Source: Parasedimentitalea psychrophila (lineage in GTDB: Bacteria > Pseudomonadota > Alphaproteobacteria > Rhodobacterales > Rhodobacteraceae). From it: a DNA stretch of 64,000 nt. Below, piece after piece: positions 56,635 to 64,000 of this stretch (its first letter is position 1; every line of letters begins with the position of its first letter). The notes beneath the pieces are model-generated. The model did no database searches. It was not told the origin of the DNA and was given only the letters and a program-made list of their open reading frames with translations. The position numbers and the translations under genes are program-made. Where the stretch lies: contig NZ_CP127247.1 in NCBI RefSeq assembly GCF_030285785.1, positions 4,775,725 to 4,839,724 of the forward strand, read 5' to 3'.

Positions 56635-57342
56635 ATGAAGTCATTGTTCTTGGGCACCGCTGTGCTGGCCCTTAGCGCCAGCTTTGCACTTGCTGAAACC
56701 GTTCGTCTGGGCACCGAGGGCGCCTACCCTCCCTATAACTTCATCAACGACGCTGGCGAAGTTGACGGCTTTGAGCGCGAGCTGGGCGATGAGCTGTGCA
56801 AACGCGCCGAGCTGACCTGTACCTGGGTCACCAACGACTGGGATTCGATCATCCCTAACCTGACCTCGGGCAACTACGATGCTATCATCGCGGGCATGTC
56901 GATCACCCCGGAACGCGCCGAAGTGGTGGCTTTCACCCAGGGCTATACCCTGCCCTCACCGTCTTCTTATGCAGGCCTGTCGGCCGATATTGATATCAAA
57001 TCCGCTGTGATTGCCGCGCAGGCCGCGACAATTCAGTCGGCCCATGTCGCTGCATCCGGTGCCACTCTGGTCGAGTTCCCAACTCCGGACGAAACCATCG
57101 CTGCGGTGAATGCAGGCGAAGCCGACGCGGTTCTGTCCGACAAGGACTTCCTGAACCCAATTGTTGCAGAATCTGACCTGGTGTTCCTGGGTGATATCTA
57201 TCTGGGTGGCGGCATCGGCATGGCCTTCCGCAAGTCTGATAGCGAAATGCGCGGCAAGTTCGATGCGGCAATTGCGTCGATGAAAGCCGACGGCTCGCTG
57301 AACGAAATGCTGGACAAATGGGAGATCGAGGGCAAATTCTAA
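56635..57342 (+). CDS. Periplasmic binding protein, family 3 (amino acid/amine)
   Basis: 235 residues. Signal peptide MKSLFLGTAVLALSASFALA, cleaved before ETV. Family 3 signature: GTEGAYPPYNFINDAGEVDG, FERELGDELCKRAEL, WDSIIPNLTSGNYDAIIAGM, SITPERAEVVAF. Delivers a polar amino acid, opine or diamine to the two permeases. An intrinsic terminator directly follows, which would raise its expression over the permeases. Confidence 0.92.
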   Translation: MKSLFLGTAVLALSASFALAETVRLGTEGAYPPYNFINDAGEVDGFERELGDELCKRAELTCTWVTNDWDSIIPNLTSGNYDAIIAGMSITPERAEVVAFTQGYTLPSPSSYAGLSADIDIKSAVIAAQAATIQSAHVAASGATLVEFPTPDETIAAVNAGEADAVLSDKDFLNPIVAESDLVFLGDIYLGGGIGMAFRKSDSEMRGKFDAAIASMKADGSLNEMLDKWEIEGKF

Positions 57343-57369
57343 GCGCCCAGATCTGACATCAAGACTTGC

Positions 57370-57398
57370 GAGAGGGGGCATCGCCCCCTCTCCTTTTT
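57370..57398 (+). terminator. Intrinsic terminator inside the ABC operon, after the binding protein
   Basis: Perfect 10-bp stem GAGAGGGGGC/GCCCCCTCTC with a three-base loop ATC, followed by CTTTTT. It sits 28 nt after the binding-protein stop. Partial read-through is common in such operons and explains excess binding protein. Confidence 0.9.
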
Positions 57399-57443
57399 AC
57401 TGCCCGTATCGGCCCTGCTCCCTGCAAGAAAACGAGGCCCGCC

Positions 57444-58325
57444 ATTTTTGGATATTGTTCAGACCCCGCCCTGCTGGATGGCCTCCAGTGGTTGTCCTGC
57501 TACCTGACCACAGGCAAGCATATGGGCTTCTATGTCTCGTTTGGGACGGTCCTTTTGTTGCTGGCGATCACCGCCCCGGCCGCCATGCTGTTTGGCTTTG
57601 GCGGTGCCATGGCCGCCCGCGGCCGCATCGCGCCGCTGCGCTGGCTGGGCAAAGCCTATATCGCCCTGGTGCGCGGGGTGCCGGATATCGCCTTTTTCCT
57701 GTTCTTCGTGATTGCACTGGATCAGGGCATTGAATGGCTGCGCCACCAGGTGAAATGCCCCGACTGGGATCAACCGATCCGCCAGGGCAGCGATTTTGTC
57801 GTCTGTTCTGCCGCCAAGATGCCGCTGGGCACCTCGCCGCAATGGATGCACGAAACATATGGGTTCACCCTAGCGGTGCTGACCTTTGCCATCGTATTTG
57901 GCGCCTTTGCCGCCAATGTGCTGTTTGGCGCCATGGGCGCCGTGCCCCATGGGCAGATCGAAACAGCCGAGTCCTATGGCATGACCCATCGGCAGACCTT
58001 CTGGCGCATTCTGGTGCCGCAGATGTGGATCTACGCGCTGCCCGGCCTGTCCAACCTGTGGATGGTCTTGATCAAGGCGACGCCGCTGCTGTTCCTGCTG
58101 GGTGTCGAAGACATTGTCTATTGGGCCCGCGAACTGGGTGGTTCCAAGACCTCCAGGTTCACCGCCTATCCACATGGCGACTGGCGCATGTGGTATTTCC
58201 TGGCCTTGCTGGTGTTCTATCTGGCCTTCACCAGGCTCTCCGAGGTATTTCTTGATCGGCTGACAGCCCGGCTGTCGCATGGCCAGGCCACCGTCGGTGG
58301 CACCGCGCAAAGGAAAGCGTCATGA
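57444..58325 (+). CDS. ABC permease 1, probable ATT start codon
   Basis: About 293 residues. Hydrophobic segments YVSFGTVLLLLAITAPAAML, AYIALVRGVPDIAFFLFFVI and others; the EAA-type loop is ETAESYGMTHRQTFWRILVPQ. The protein-like part starts FGYCSDPALLDGLQWLSCYL. In this frame there is no ATG, GTG or TTG between the terminator and it. ATT 57444 lies six bases after GAGG, the best candidate start. TTG 57366 would put the start inside the terminator hairpin. Forms the channel with permease 2. Confidence 0.85.
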   Translation: MFGYCSDPALLDGLQWLSCYLTTGKHMGFYVSFGTVLLLLAITAPAAMLFGFGGAMAARGRIAPLRWLGKAYIALVRGVPDIAFFLFFVIALDQGIEWLRHQVKCPDWDQPIRQGSDFVVCSAAKMPLGTSPQWMHETYGFTLAVLTFAIVFGAFAANVLFGAMGAVPHGQIETAESYGMTHRQTFWRILVPQMWIYALPGLSNLWMVLIKATPLLFLLGVEDIVYWARELGGSKTSRFTAYPHGDWRMWYFLALLVFYLAFTRLSEVFLDRLTARLSHGQATVGGTAQRKAS

Positions 58326-59128
58326 GCTGTTTTCAGACCCTGCAGGACTATGGCCTGCGATCACTGGGGATTGGCGAACGGCTGCTGCCGCGCAGTGACT
58401 TTACCCTCTGTGAGCAGTTCACACTGATTGGCTCTGGGCTGATCTGGAATGTCTACTTTGGTCTTCTGGCAGTTATAGCCGGCTTTTTTCTTGCCACCGC
58501 TTTGGCAATCGCCAAGAGCGCGCAGAACCCGGTCTACCGCAAGCCGGCCGAATGGTTCATCTTCCTGTTCCGCGGCTCGCCTCTGTTCATCCAGTTCTTT
58601 TTTGCCTATTTCCTGTTCCTTCAGCTGAAAACCGTCAACCCGTTGTTTTCCCCGTTGACCTCAGCCTGGCTGGGAGCGCTTCTGGTGCTGTTTCTCAATA
58701 CCTCGGCCTATAGCGCTGAAATCTTTTATGGCGCCCTGCGCTCGATCCCCAAGGGCGACATCGACGCGGCGGATGCCTATGGCATGACCGGCTGGTCCAG
58801 ATTCCGCCGGATCACCTGGCCCACCATGTTGCGACTGGCCTGGCCGGCCTATACCAACGAAGCGATCTTTATGTTCCATGCCACCACACTGGTCTATTTC
58901 TCGGGGTTCCCGACCTGGCAGCAGAAGGGTGACGCGCTGTATTACGCCAACTACTTCGCTGACAAAACCTTCAACCCTTTTGTTCCTTACCCGATCCTGG
59001 CTTTCTATTTCATCCTGCTGACGCTGGTAATTATCGGCGTCTATGGCCAGGTCAACAAACGGCTGAACCGCCACTTGCCGCAGGCCAAGCGGGCCAAGTT
59101 GAAACTGCGGATGAACCTGATCCGCTAA
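58322..59128 (+). CDS. ABC permease 2
   Basis: 268 residues with about five membrane helices (NVYFGLLAVIAGFFLATALA, EWFIFLFRGSPLFIQFFFAY, LGALLVLFLNTSAYSAEIFY). The EAA loop is IDAADAYGMTGWSRFRRITWP. ATG overlaps the stop of permease 1 by four bases (ATGA). HisM/AotM-like partner for a heterodimeric channel. Confidence 0.92.
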   Translation: MSCFQTLQDYGLRSLGIGERLLPRSDFTLCEQFTLIGSGLIWNVYFGLLAVIAGFFLATALAIAKSAQNPVYRKPAEWFIFLFRGSPLFIQFFFAYFLFLQLKTVNPLFSPLTSAWLGALLVLFLNTSAYSAEIFYGALRSIPKGDIDAADAYGMTGWSRFRRITWPTMLRLAWPAYTNEAIFMFHATTLVYFSGFPTWQQKGDALYYANYFADKTFNPFVPYPILAFYFILLTLVIIGVYGQVNKRLNRHLPQAKRAKLKLRMNLIR

Positions 59129-59176
59129 TCCGCTGCCGAAAGAGTCACCAGTGGCCCGGTTGGGGCGCCGGTGGAT

Positions 59177-59200
59177 TTGAGTATTTTCAGCAAAAAGATG
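59177..59200 (+). repeat. GAGTATTTTCAGCAAAAAGA interspersed repeat
   Basis: TTGAGTATTTTCAGCAAAAA then GATG, 48 nt past the permease 2 stop. Same element as at 46664, 50019, 50190 (reverse) and 62780. Confidence 0.7.
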
Positions 59201-59239
59201 CTCGGGTTGGGGCAGATTGCAGCGGGCATCATGGGCGGC

Positions 59240-59258
59240 GATCAAACTTTTGATCAAA
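59240..59258. promoter_or_regulatory. Overlapping GATCAAA palindromes upstream of the first GS-like gene
   Basis: GATCAAACTTTTGATCAAA: an inverted repeat GATCAAA-CT-TTTGATC (59240-59255) overlaps the exact palindrome TTTGATCAAA (59249-59258). It lies 60 nt before the first GS-like ATG. The same decamer recurs at 60676-60685. Confidence 0.6.
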
Positions 59259-59318
59259 TTATCTTGGCGTCGCGGGCTGCCTGCGCTAAACCCCATGCAA
59301 GCATCAAGGGAGCCCACC

Positions 59319-60638
59319 ATGGATCTGTCCAAACTCAGCACAATCCGAATTGCCGCCTGTGATCTGAACGGTCAGATGCGCGGCAAGCGAATGCCTGCCG
59401 GGGCCGCCGCCAAGTTGCAGGATGGCGGCGCGCGACTGCCGCTGTCGGCCCTAAATCTGGATTTGTGGGGCAGTGACATCGACAATAGCCCGCTGGTGTT
59501 TGCGTCTGGAGACGCCGACGGCATTCTGCTGCCCACCAACCGGGATGCGGTGCCGATGCCCTGGCTTGCCACCCCAACGGCGCTGGTCCCGATGACCCTG
59601 TACCTGGAGGATGGCAGCGCCTTTCTGGGCGATCCCCGACAGGTGTTGGAAACCGTGCTGGCGCGCTATGGCGACCGTGGATGGACGGTGATAGCCGCAA
59701 CGGAAATGGAATTCAATCTGGTGGATGCCAGTGGCGCCCAGCCGCGGCCGCCGATAAATCCGCTGACGGGGCGGGTTCTGGACAGTCATGCCATTGTGTC
59801 GCTGGCGGAACTGGACGCCTTTGATGCCTTCTTTACCGATCTGTATGACGCCGCGGCGGCGATGGATATTCCAGCCCAGACCGCGATCTCCGAAGGGGGC
59901 CTGGGCCAGTTCGAAATTAACCTGAACCATCAGGATGCGCTGCGCGCCGCCGATGATGCCTGGTTGTTCAAAACCATGGTCAAGGGCATGGCCCGCAGGC
60001 ACGGGTTTGCCGCAACATTCATGGCCAAACCCTATGCCGAAGAGGCCGGCAACGGCATGCATGTGCATTTTTCAGTGGTCGATCAGCACGGCACCAACGT
60101 GTTTGACGATGGCGGCGAGACCGGATCGGACCTGCTGAAGCAGGCGGTGGCTGGCTGTCTTGCGGCGATGCCCGGCAGCACCCTGATTTTTGCGCCCCAT
60201 GGCAACTCGTATCAACGGCTGGTGCCCGGTGCCCATGCCCCGACCGGCGCCGCATGGGGCTATGAAAACCGCACCACCGCCATTCGCATTCCCGGCGGCA
60301 GCCCCAAGGCGCGGCGGATCGAGCACCGGGTCGCCGGCGGTGACGTCAACCCCTATCTGATGCTGGCCACGGTTCTGGGGGCGGCGATGGTGGGGATTGA
60401 GGACCAGATGTCGCCTCCGGCGCCGATCCCTGGCAATGCTTATGCGGTCCCAGATCTGCCGCAACTGGCCGCCGACTGGGGCGCCGCCATCGATGCTTTT
60501 GAGACCGACCCGCTGATTGCCCGGATCCTGCCACCCCTGTTGATCCAAAACCTGGTGATGACCAAGCGGCAGGAGCTGGCGCGGTTTGCGCAGCAGCCCT
60601 CTGACACCCATTGGCTGTCTTTACTGGAAACAATCTGA
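59319..60638 (+). CDS. Glutamine synthetase-like gamma-glutamyl-amine ligase 1
   Basis: 439 residues of the GS-III/PuuA-like branch. Metal and ATP-site motifs: ATEMEFNLVD (about 128), EGGLGQFEINLNH (about 190-202), NGMHVHFSV, NRTTAIRIPGG (about 318) and ARRIEHRVAGGDVNPYL. PuuA-type enzymes join glutamate to putrescine or another amine with ATP; others of the branch use ethylamine, isopropylamine or ethanolamine. ATG 59319 follows AAGGGAG. It is separated from permease 2 by 190 nt holding its own putative operator, so it may have an internal promoter. Confidence 0.85.
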   Translation: MDLSKLSTIRIAACDLNGQMRGKRMPAGAAAKLQDGGARLPLSALNLDLWGSDIDNSPLVFASGDADGILLPTNRDAVPMPWLATPTALVPMTLYLEDGSAFLGDPRQVLETVLARYGDRGWTVIAATEMEFNLVDASGAQPRPPINPLTGRVLDSHAIVSLAELDAFDAFFTDLYDAAAAMDIPAQTAISEGGLGQFEINLNHQDALRAADDAWLFKTMVKGMARRHGFAATFMAKPYAEEAGNGMHVHFSVVDQHGTNVFDDGGETGSDLLKQAVAGCLAAMPGSTLIFAPHGNSYQRLVPGAHAPTGAAWGYENRTTAIRIPGGSPKARRIEHRVAGGDVNPYLMLATVLGAAMVGIEDQMSPPAPIPGNAYAVPDLPQLAADWGAAIDAFETDPLIARILPPLLIQNLVMTKRQELARFAQQPSDTHWLSLLETI

Positions 60639-60674
60639 CACCTCTTGTCGTGCCTTCAAGCCTCGGCTAGGCTA

Positions 60675-60688
60675 AATTTGATCAAATT
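60675..60688. promoter_or_regulatory. 14-bp perfect palindrome upstream of the amidotransferase gene
   Basis: AATTTGATCAAATT, which contains TTTGATCAAA, lies 10 nt before the ATG of the amidotransferase and 36 nt after the ligase 1 stop. It repeats the site at 59249-59258, so both may be bound by one regulator of the amine cluster. Confidence 0.6.
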
Positions 60689-60698
60689 CAGGTGACCC

Positions 60699-61379
60699 AT
60701 GAAAATCGGAATTCTTCAAACCGGCCACGCGCCGGACGCGCTGGTAGAGACCTCTGGCAATTATGACCAGATGTTTCGAAGCCTGCTGGACGGCCACGGT
60801 TTTGAATTCGAGACCTATGCGGTGCTGGACGGCCAGTTCCCCAGCGGTGCCGATGCGGCGGATGGCTGGTTGATTACCGGCTCAAAATTCGGCGTCTATG
60901 AGGATCACGCATGGATCCCCCCGCTGGAGGATCTGGTGCGGGCGATCGACGCCTTGGGCCAGCCGCTGATCGGCATTTGCTTTGGCCACCAGATCATTGC
61001 CCAGGCCCTTGGCGGCCTGGTCGAGAAATTTGAGGGTGGCTGGGCTGTGGGCCGGGTGGAATATCAACAGGACGGGCAGACCCTGGCGCTGAATGCCTGG
61101 CATCAGGATCAGGTCACCAAACGGCCCGAGGGTGCCCGTGTTGTGGCGGGCAATGATTTCTGTACCAATGGCATCCTGGCTTACGGCGACACCATCTGGA
61201 CGCTGCAGCCTCACCCGGAGTTCAGCACGGAATTTGTTGCGGCGCTGATCGAAAAACGGGGCCGTGGCGTTGTCCCCGAGGCCATTCTAGACGCCGCAAA
61301 CAACGGTTTGGACCAGCCACTCGATGCAGCCAAAATCGCGACTTTCATGGCAGATTTTCTTAAGAAAGAGAGGGCGTAA
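60699..61379 (+). CDS. Class I glutamine amidotransferase-like protein
   Basis: 226 residues. Nucleophile Cys in LIGICFGHQIIAQALGG (about 91), catalytic His/Glu in LQPHPEFSTEF (about 170). This is the stand-alone GuaA-amidotransferase-like type. Within an amine cluster it may hydrolyse a gamma-glutamyl bond, the step done by PuuD in E. coli, but it belongs to a different subfamily, so this is inference. Its TAA overlaps the ATG of ligase 2 (TAATG). Confidence 0.85.
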   Translation: MKIGILQTGHAPDALVETSGNYDQMFRSLLDGHGFEFETYAVLDGQFPSGADAADGWLITGSKFGVYEDHAWIPPLEDLVRAIDALGQPLIGICFGHQIIAQALGGLVEKFEGGWAVGRVEYQQDGQTLALNAWHQDQVTKRPEGARVVAGNDFCTNGILAYGDTIWTLQPHPEFSTEFVAALIEKRGRGVVPEAILDAANNGLDQPLDAAKIATFMADFLKKERA

Positions 61380-62737
61380 TGTCCGACTGGAACAATAACC
61401 TTCCCGAGGCTGCCAAGAGATATCTTGAGGGGCGTCGCCTTGACGAGGTTGAATGCATCGTGTCGGATTTGCCCGGCATCGCCCGTGGCAAGGCCGTCCC
61501 GGCGTCAAAATTCGCCCGACAGGACTATTTTCACCTGCCCGACAGCGTCTTCTACCAGACTATCACCGGCGATTGGGGGGAGGCTGCGGGCGACGATGGC
61601 TTCATCGAAAAAGACATGGTGCTGCGCCCCGACATGTCCACCGCCACTGCCGCGCCCTGGACTGGGGACTGGACCCTGCAGGTTATTCATGACGCCTTTG
61701 ACAGCGCCGGTGAGCCGATCCCATTTTCACCGCGCAACGTCCTGAAACGGGTGGTCGATCTCTACACTGCCAAGGGTTGGAAACCCATTGTGGCGCCAGA
61801 AATGGAATTTTTCCTGGTGGCGCGCAACACCGACCCCTTGCAGGAAATCAAACCGATGATGGGCCGCTCGGGTCGCCCGGCCGCCGCCCGTCAGGCCTAC
61901 TCAATGACCGCAGTGGATGAATTTGGCCCGGTGATCGACGACATTTACGACTTTGCCGAGGCTCAGGGGTTTGAGATCGACGGCATCACCCAGGAGGGCG
62001 GCGCCGGCCAGTTGGAGATCAACCTGGTGCACGGGGACCCGATCAAGCTGGCGGATGAGGTGTTCTATTTCAAGCGACTGATCCGCGAAGCGGCGTTGCG
62101 GCACGATTGTTATGCCACCTTTATGGCCAAGCCGATCGCCAACGAACCGGGATCTGCAATGCATATCCACCACTCGATCCTCGACATCGAAACCGGCGAG
62201 AATATCTTTTCCGGACCGCAGGGTGGTGAAACAGATGCGTTCTATCACTTCATTGGTGGTCTGCAGACCCATCTGCCCTCGGCGATTGCAGTGCTGGCGC
62301 CCTATGTGAACTCCTATCGCCGCTATGTGAAGGATCACGCTGCACCGATCAATCTGAGCTGGGCGCGCGACAACCGCACCACCGGCATCCGGGTGCCGCT
62401 GTCTGGTGCCAATGCGCGCCGGGTGGAAAACCGCATTGCCGGTATGGATTGCAATCCCTACCTGGGGATCGCCGCCTCACTGGCCTGTGGATACCTGGGG
62501 CTGGTGGATGAAATCCGCCCCAGCAAACAGTTCAAAGGCGATGCCTATGCCGCGGATGAGGATATCCCACGGGTGATGGGCGACGCCCTGGACCTGTTCG
62601 ACGGCTCCAAGGCGCTGCACCGTATTCTGGGCGAAGATTTCGCCCGGGTCTATTCAATCGTCAAACGGGCGGAATATGATGAGTTCCTGCAAGTGATCTC
62701 GCCCTGGGAGCGCGAACACCTGCTGCTAAACGTCTGA
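61379..62737 (+). CDS. puuA: Gamma-glutamylputrescine synthetase-like ligase 2 (PuuA-like)
   Basis: 452 residues. GS-type motifs: VAPEMEFFLVAR (about 138), EGGAGQLEINLVHGDP (about 206-221), GSAMHIHHSI, DNRTTGIRVPLSG and ARRVENRIAGMDCNPYLGI. The typical PuuA N-terminus (VECIVSDLPGIARGKAVPAS) and end (SPWEREHLLLNV) are present. It ligates glutamate to putrescine or a similar amine. Clearly paralogous to ligase 1, but the two share only the core motifs. Coupled to the amidotransferase and followed by the FAD oxidoreductase. Confidence 0.88.
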   Translation: MSDWNNNLPEAAKRYLEGRRLDEVECIVSDLPGIARGKAVPASKFARQDYFHLPDSVFYQTITGDWGEAAGDDGFIEKDMVLRPDMSTATAAPWTGDWTLQVIHDAFDSAGEPIPFSPRNVLKRVVDLYTAKGWKPIVAPEMEFFLVARNTDPLQEIKPMMGRSGRPAAARQAYSMTAVDEFGPVIDDIYDFAEAQGFEIDGITQEGGAGQLEINLVHGDPIKLADEVFYFKRLIREAALRHDCYATFMAKPIANEPGSAMHIHHSILDIETGENIFSGPQGGETDAFYHFIGGLQTHLPSAIAVLAPYVNSYRRYVKDHAAPINLSWARDNRTTGIRVPLSGANARRVENRIAGMDCNPYLGIAASLACGYLGLVDEIRPSKQFKGDAYAADEDIPRVMGDALDLFDGSKALHRILGEDFARVYSIVKRAEYDEFLQVISPWEREHLLLNV

Positions 62738-62779
62738 GACAGAGCCGCCGCAGCAGTGTTAGTGCCGCAGAGGTGGTTA

Positions 62780-62805
62780 TTTGAGTATTTTTGGCAAAAA
62801 GAAAC
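62780..62805 (+). repeat. GAGTATTTTTGGCAAAAAGA interspersed repeat
   Basis: TTGAGTATTTTTGGCAAAAA then GAAACA, 43 nt past the ligase 2 stop and 49 nt before the next ATG. Nearly identical to the copy at 46664. Confidence 0.75.
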
Positions 62806-62853
62806 ATCCAAGGCGCAATGCACTGATCGCGCCAAGTTAACCAGGGTGACAAA

Positions 62854-64000
62854 ATGGGTTTGAACCTGCTGCACAGCAATGATCGTTATGGCCTGTACCC
62901 GGACAGTTGGTACGCCGCCACCGCCAACAGGCTGGCGCCTTTTGGGAGTTTGAACGGCGATGTTCGGGCTGATGTCTGCATCGTTGGAGCTGGTTATACA
63001 GGACTGTCAGCCGCGCTGCATCTGGCCGAGGCCGGGCTGAGCGTGGTGCTGCTGGAGGCGCATCGGGTGGGTTTTGGCGCCTCGGGGCGCAATGGCGGCC
63101 AACTGGGCAGTGGACAGCGGCTGGATCAGCAGGGGCTGGAGGCGCTGATGGGCGACCCGGAGGCCGCAAAACTGTGGCAATTGGGCGAAGACGCCAAGGC
63201 TCTGGTCAAGGGGCTGATCCAGCGTCATGACATCAAATGTGACTTGAAACCCGGTGTGGCCTGGACCGGCTCCAGCGCTGCCGAGGTCACGCATCTGCAG
63301 GACTATGGGCACCACCTGCAGGAGCGCTATGGCTATGGTGATCTGGACATTCTGGATCAGCAGGCCTGCCAACAAATGTGCCCCTCGCCTGATTATCATG
63401 GCGGCATTCTGGATCGCGGTGCGGCGCATCTGCATCCGCTGAACTATGCCCTGGGACTGGCACAGGCAGCCCATGCGGCTGGGGCACGGATTTGTGAGCA
63501 AAGCGAGGTTCTGGACATTGAGCCGGGTGCTCAGGTTAAGATCCGTACAAAGCAAGGTAGCGTCACCGCGGATCACCTGATCCTGGCCTGCAACGGCTAT
63601 CTCGGCGGGCTCAACTCTCAGGTGGCAGCCCGGGTCATGCCGATCAATAATTTCATTGCCGCAACCGAACCACTGGGCGATGATGCCGCCAGGGTATTGG
63701 CTCAGGACGTGGCGGTGGCCGACAGCAAGTTTGTGGTCAATTATTTCCGGCTCAGCGCTGACAAAAGACTGCTGTTTGGCGGCGGCGAGAGCTATGGCTA
63801 TAAGTTCCCGGCAAATATCGAAGCGGTGGTGCGCAAACCGATGACCCAGATCTTTCCGCATCTGCGCGATGTCAAAATCGATTACGCCTGGGGCGGAACC
63901 CTGGGTATCACCATGAAACGCATGCCCTATCTGGCGCGTCTTTCACCCAAAATCCTGTCTGCCTCGGGGTACTCGGGTCACGGCGTCGGAACCGCAACCC
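62854..64000 (+). CDS. puuB: FAD-dependent amine oxidoreductase (PuuB-like), 3' end outside the window
   Basis: 382 codons are visible and the frame stays open to the window edge. Dinucleotide-binding motif IVGAGYTGLSAALHLAEAG (about 50-68) then LLEAHRVGFGASGRNGGQLG; DAO family C-terminal part starts (YAWGGTLGITMKRMPYLARL, SGYSGHGVG). PuuB oxidises gamma-glutamylputrescine to the aldehyde. The N-terminus DRYGLYPDSWYAATANRL is typical. Start ATG 62854 follows AGGGTGA. It completes import, glutamylation and oxidation of an amine within one cluster. Confidence 0.9.
   Translation, partial: MGLNLLHSNDRYGLYPDSWYAATANRLAPFGSLNGDVRADVCIVGAGYTGLSAALHLAEAGLSVVLLEAHRVGFGASGRNGGQLGSGQRLDQQGLEALMGDPEAAKLWQLGEDAKALVKGLIQRHDIKCDLKPGVAWTGSSAAEVTHLQDYGHHLQERYGYGDLDILDQQACQQMCPSPDYHGGILDRGAAHLHPLNYALGLAQAAHAAGARICEQSEVLDIEPGAQVKIRTKQGSVTADHLILACNGYLGGLNSQVAARVMPINNFIAATEPLGDDAARVLAQDVAVADSKFVVNYFRLSADKRLLFGGGESYGYKFPANIEAVVRKPMTQIFPHLRDVKIDYAWGGTLGITMKRMPYLARLSPKILSASGYSGHGVGTAT

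Overview
The window reads as about 64 kb of a chromosome from a marine alphaproteobacterium of the Rhodobacteraceae (Roseobacter group). I infer this from the gene set (short PutA beside a divergent Lrp-type PutR, malic enzyme fused to a PTA-like domain, Hint-domain proteins, a DUF817 membrane protein), the high G+C, and the dense, mostly short-spaced gene packing. No replication origin, rRNA operon, CRISPR array or prophage is seen; one tRNA-Leu is present.

Layout. Positions 1-8053 hold fatty-acid genes (a cupin fragment, a FadJ-type fusion, an acyl-CoA synthetase), a Hint protein, a sulfotransferase, a DMT exporter and a degenerate M48-like membrane protein. Positions 8092-15177 (minus strand) hold a SPOR-domain protein and a compact nucleoside-salvage operon, VOC/bicupin-cdd-deoA-deoB-add-upp, with mostly overlapping or abutting genes. 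Then come maeB and an SDR. Positions 18431-25956 form an AT-richer accessory island. It holds a broken secreted-protein gene, a head-to-tail dimer of one IS5-family element, a Tat-exported FAD oxidoreductase operon whose third gene is cut by an IS3-family element, and about 0.9 kb of apparently non-coding DNA. The island ends at the prpE promoter, which carries three TTTGCAAA octamers.

Positions 25957-36421 hold prpE, an amidase, nadK, glyA, several membrane proteins and hydrolases, and an RTX-Hint gene that appears split by a frameshift. Positions 36847-49975 hold tRNA-Leu, the putR/putA pair, a rhomboid protease, suhB, an MDR oxidoreductase, the metR/metF pair, a thioesterase, a DUF2235 hydrolase, and a PLP decarboxylase divergent from an Lrp-type regulator. 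Positions 50337-55516 hold valS, a DUF1330 gene, and a translationally coupled trio of two TerB-like proteins and a PhnD-like protein without a signal peptide.

Positions 55704-64000 form the most coherent accessory pathway: an amino-acid/polyamine-type ABC importer (ATPase, binding protein, two permeases), then a glutamine-synthetase-like ligase, a class I glutamine amidotransferase, a second GS-like ligase and a PuuB-like FAD oxidoreductase cut by the window edge. I infer that an imported amine is gamma-glutamylated and then oxidised, as in the Puu pathway. The exact TTTGATCAAA palindrome occurs before two of these genes and a related site lies before the ABC operon, which suggests one shared regulator.

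Two families of short interspersed repeats recur between genes: GAGTATTT...AAAAAGA (five intergenic copies) and the palindromic GTAGGGTGCGTGC...GCACGCACC (three copies). All functional names rest on sequence recognition without database searches.
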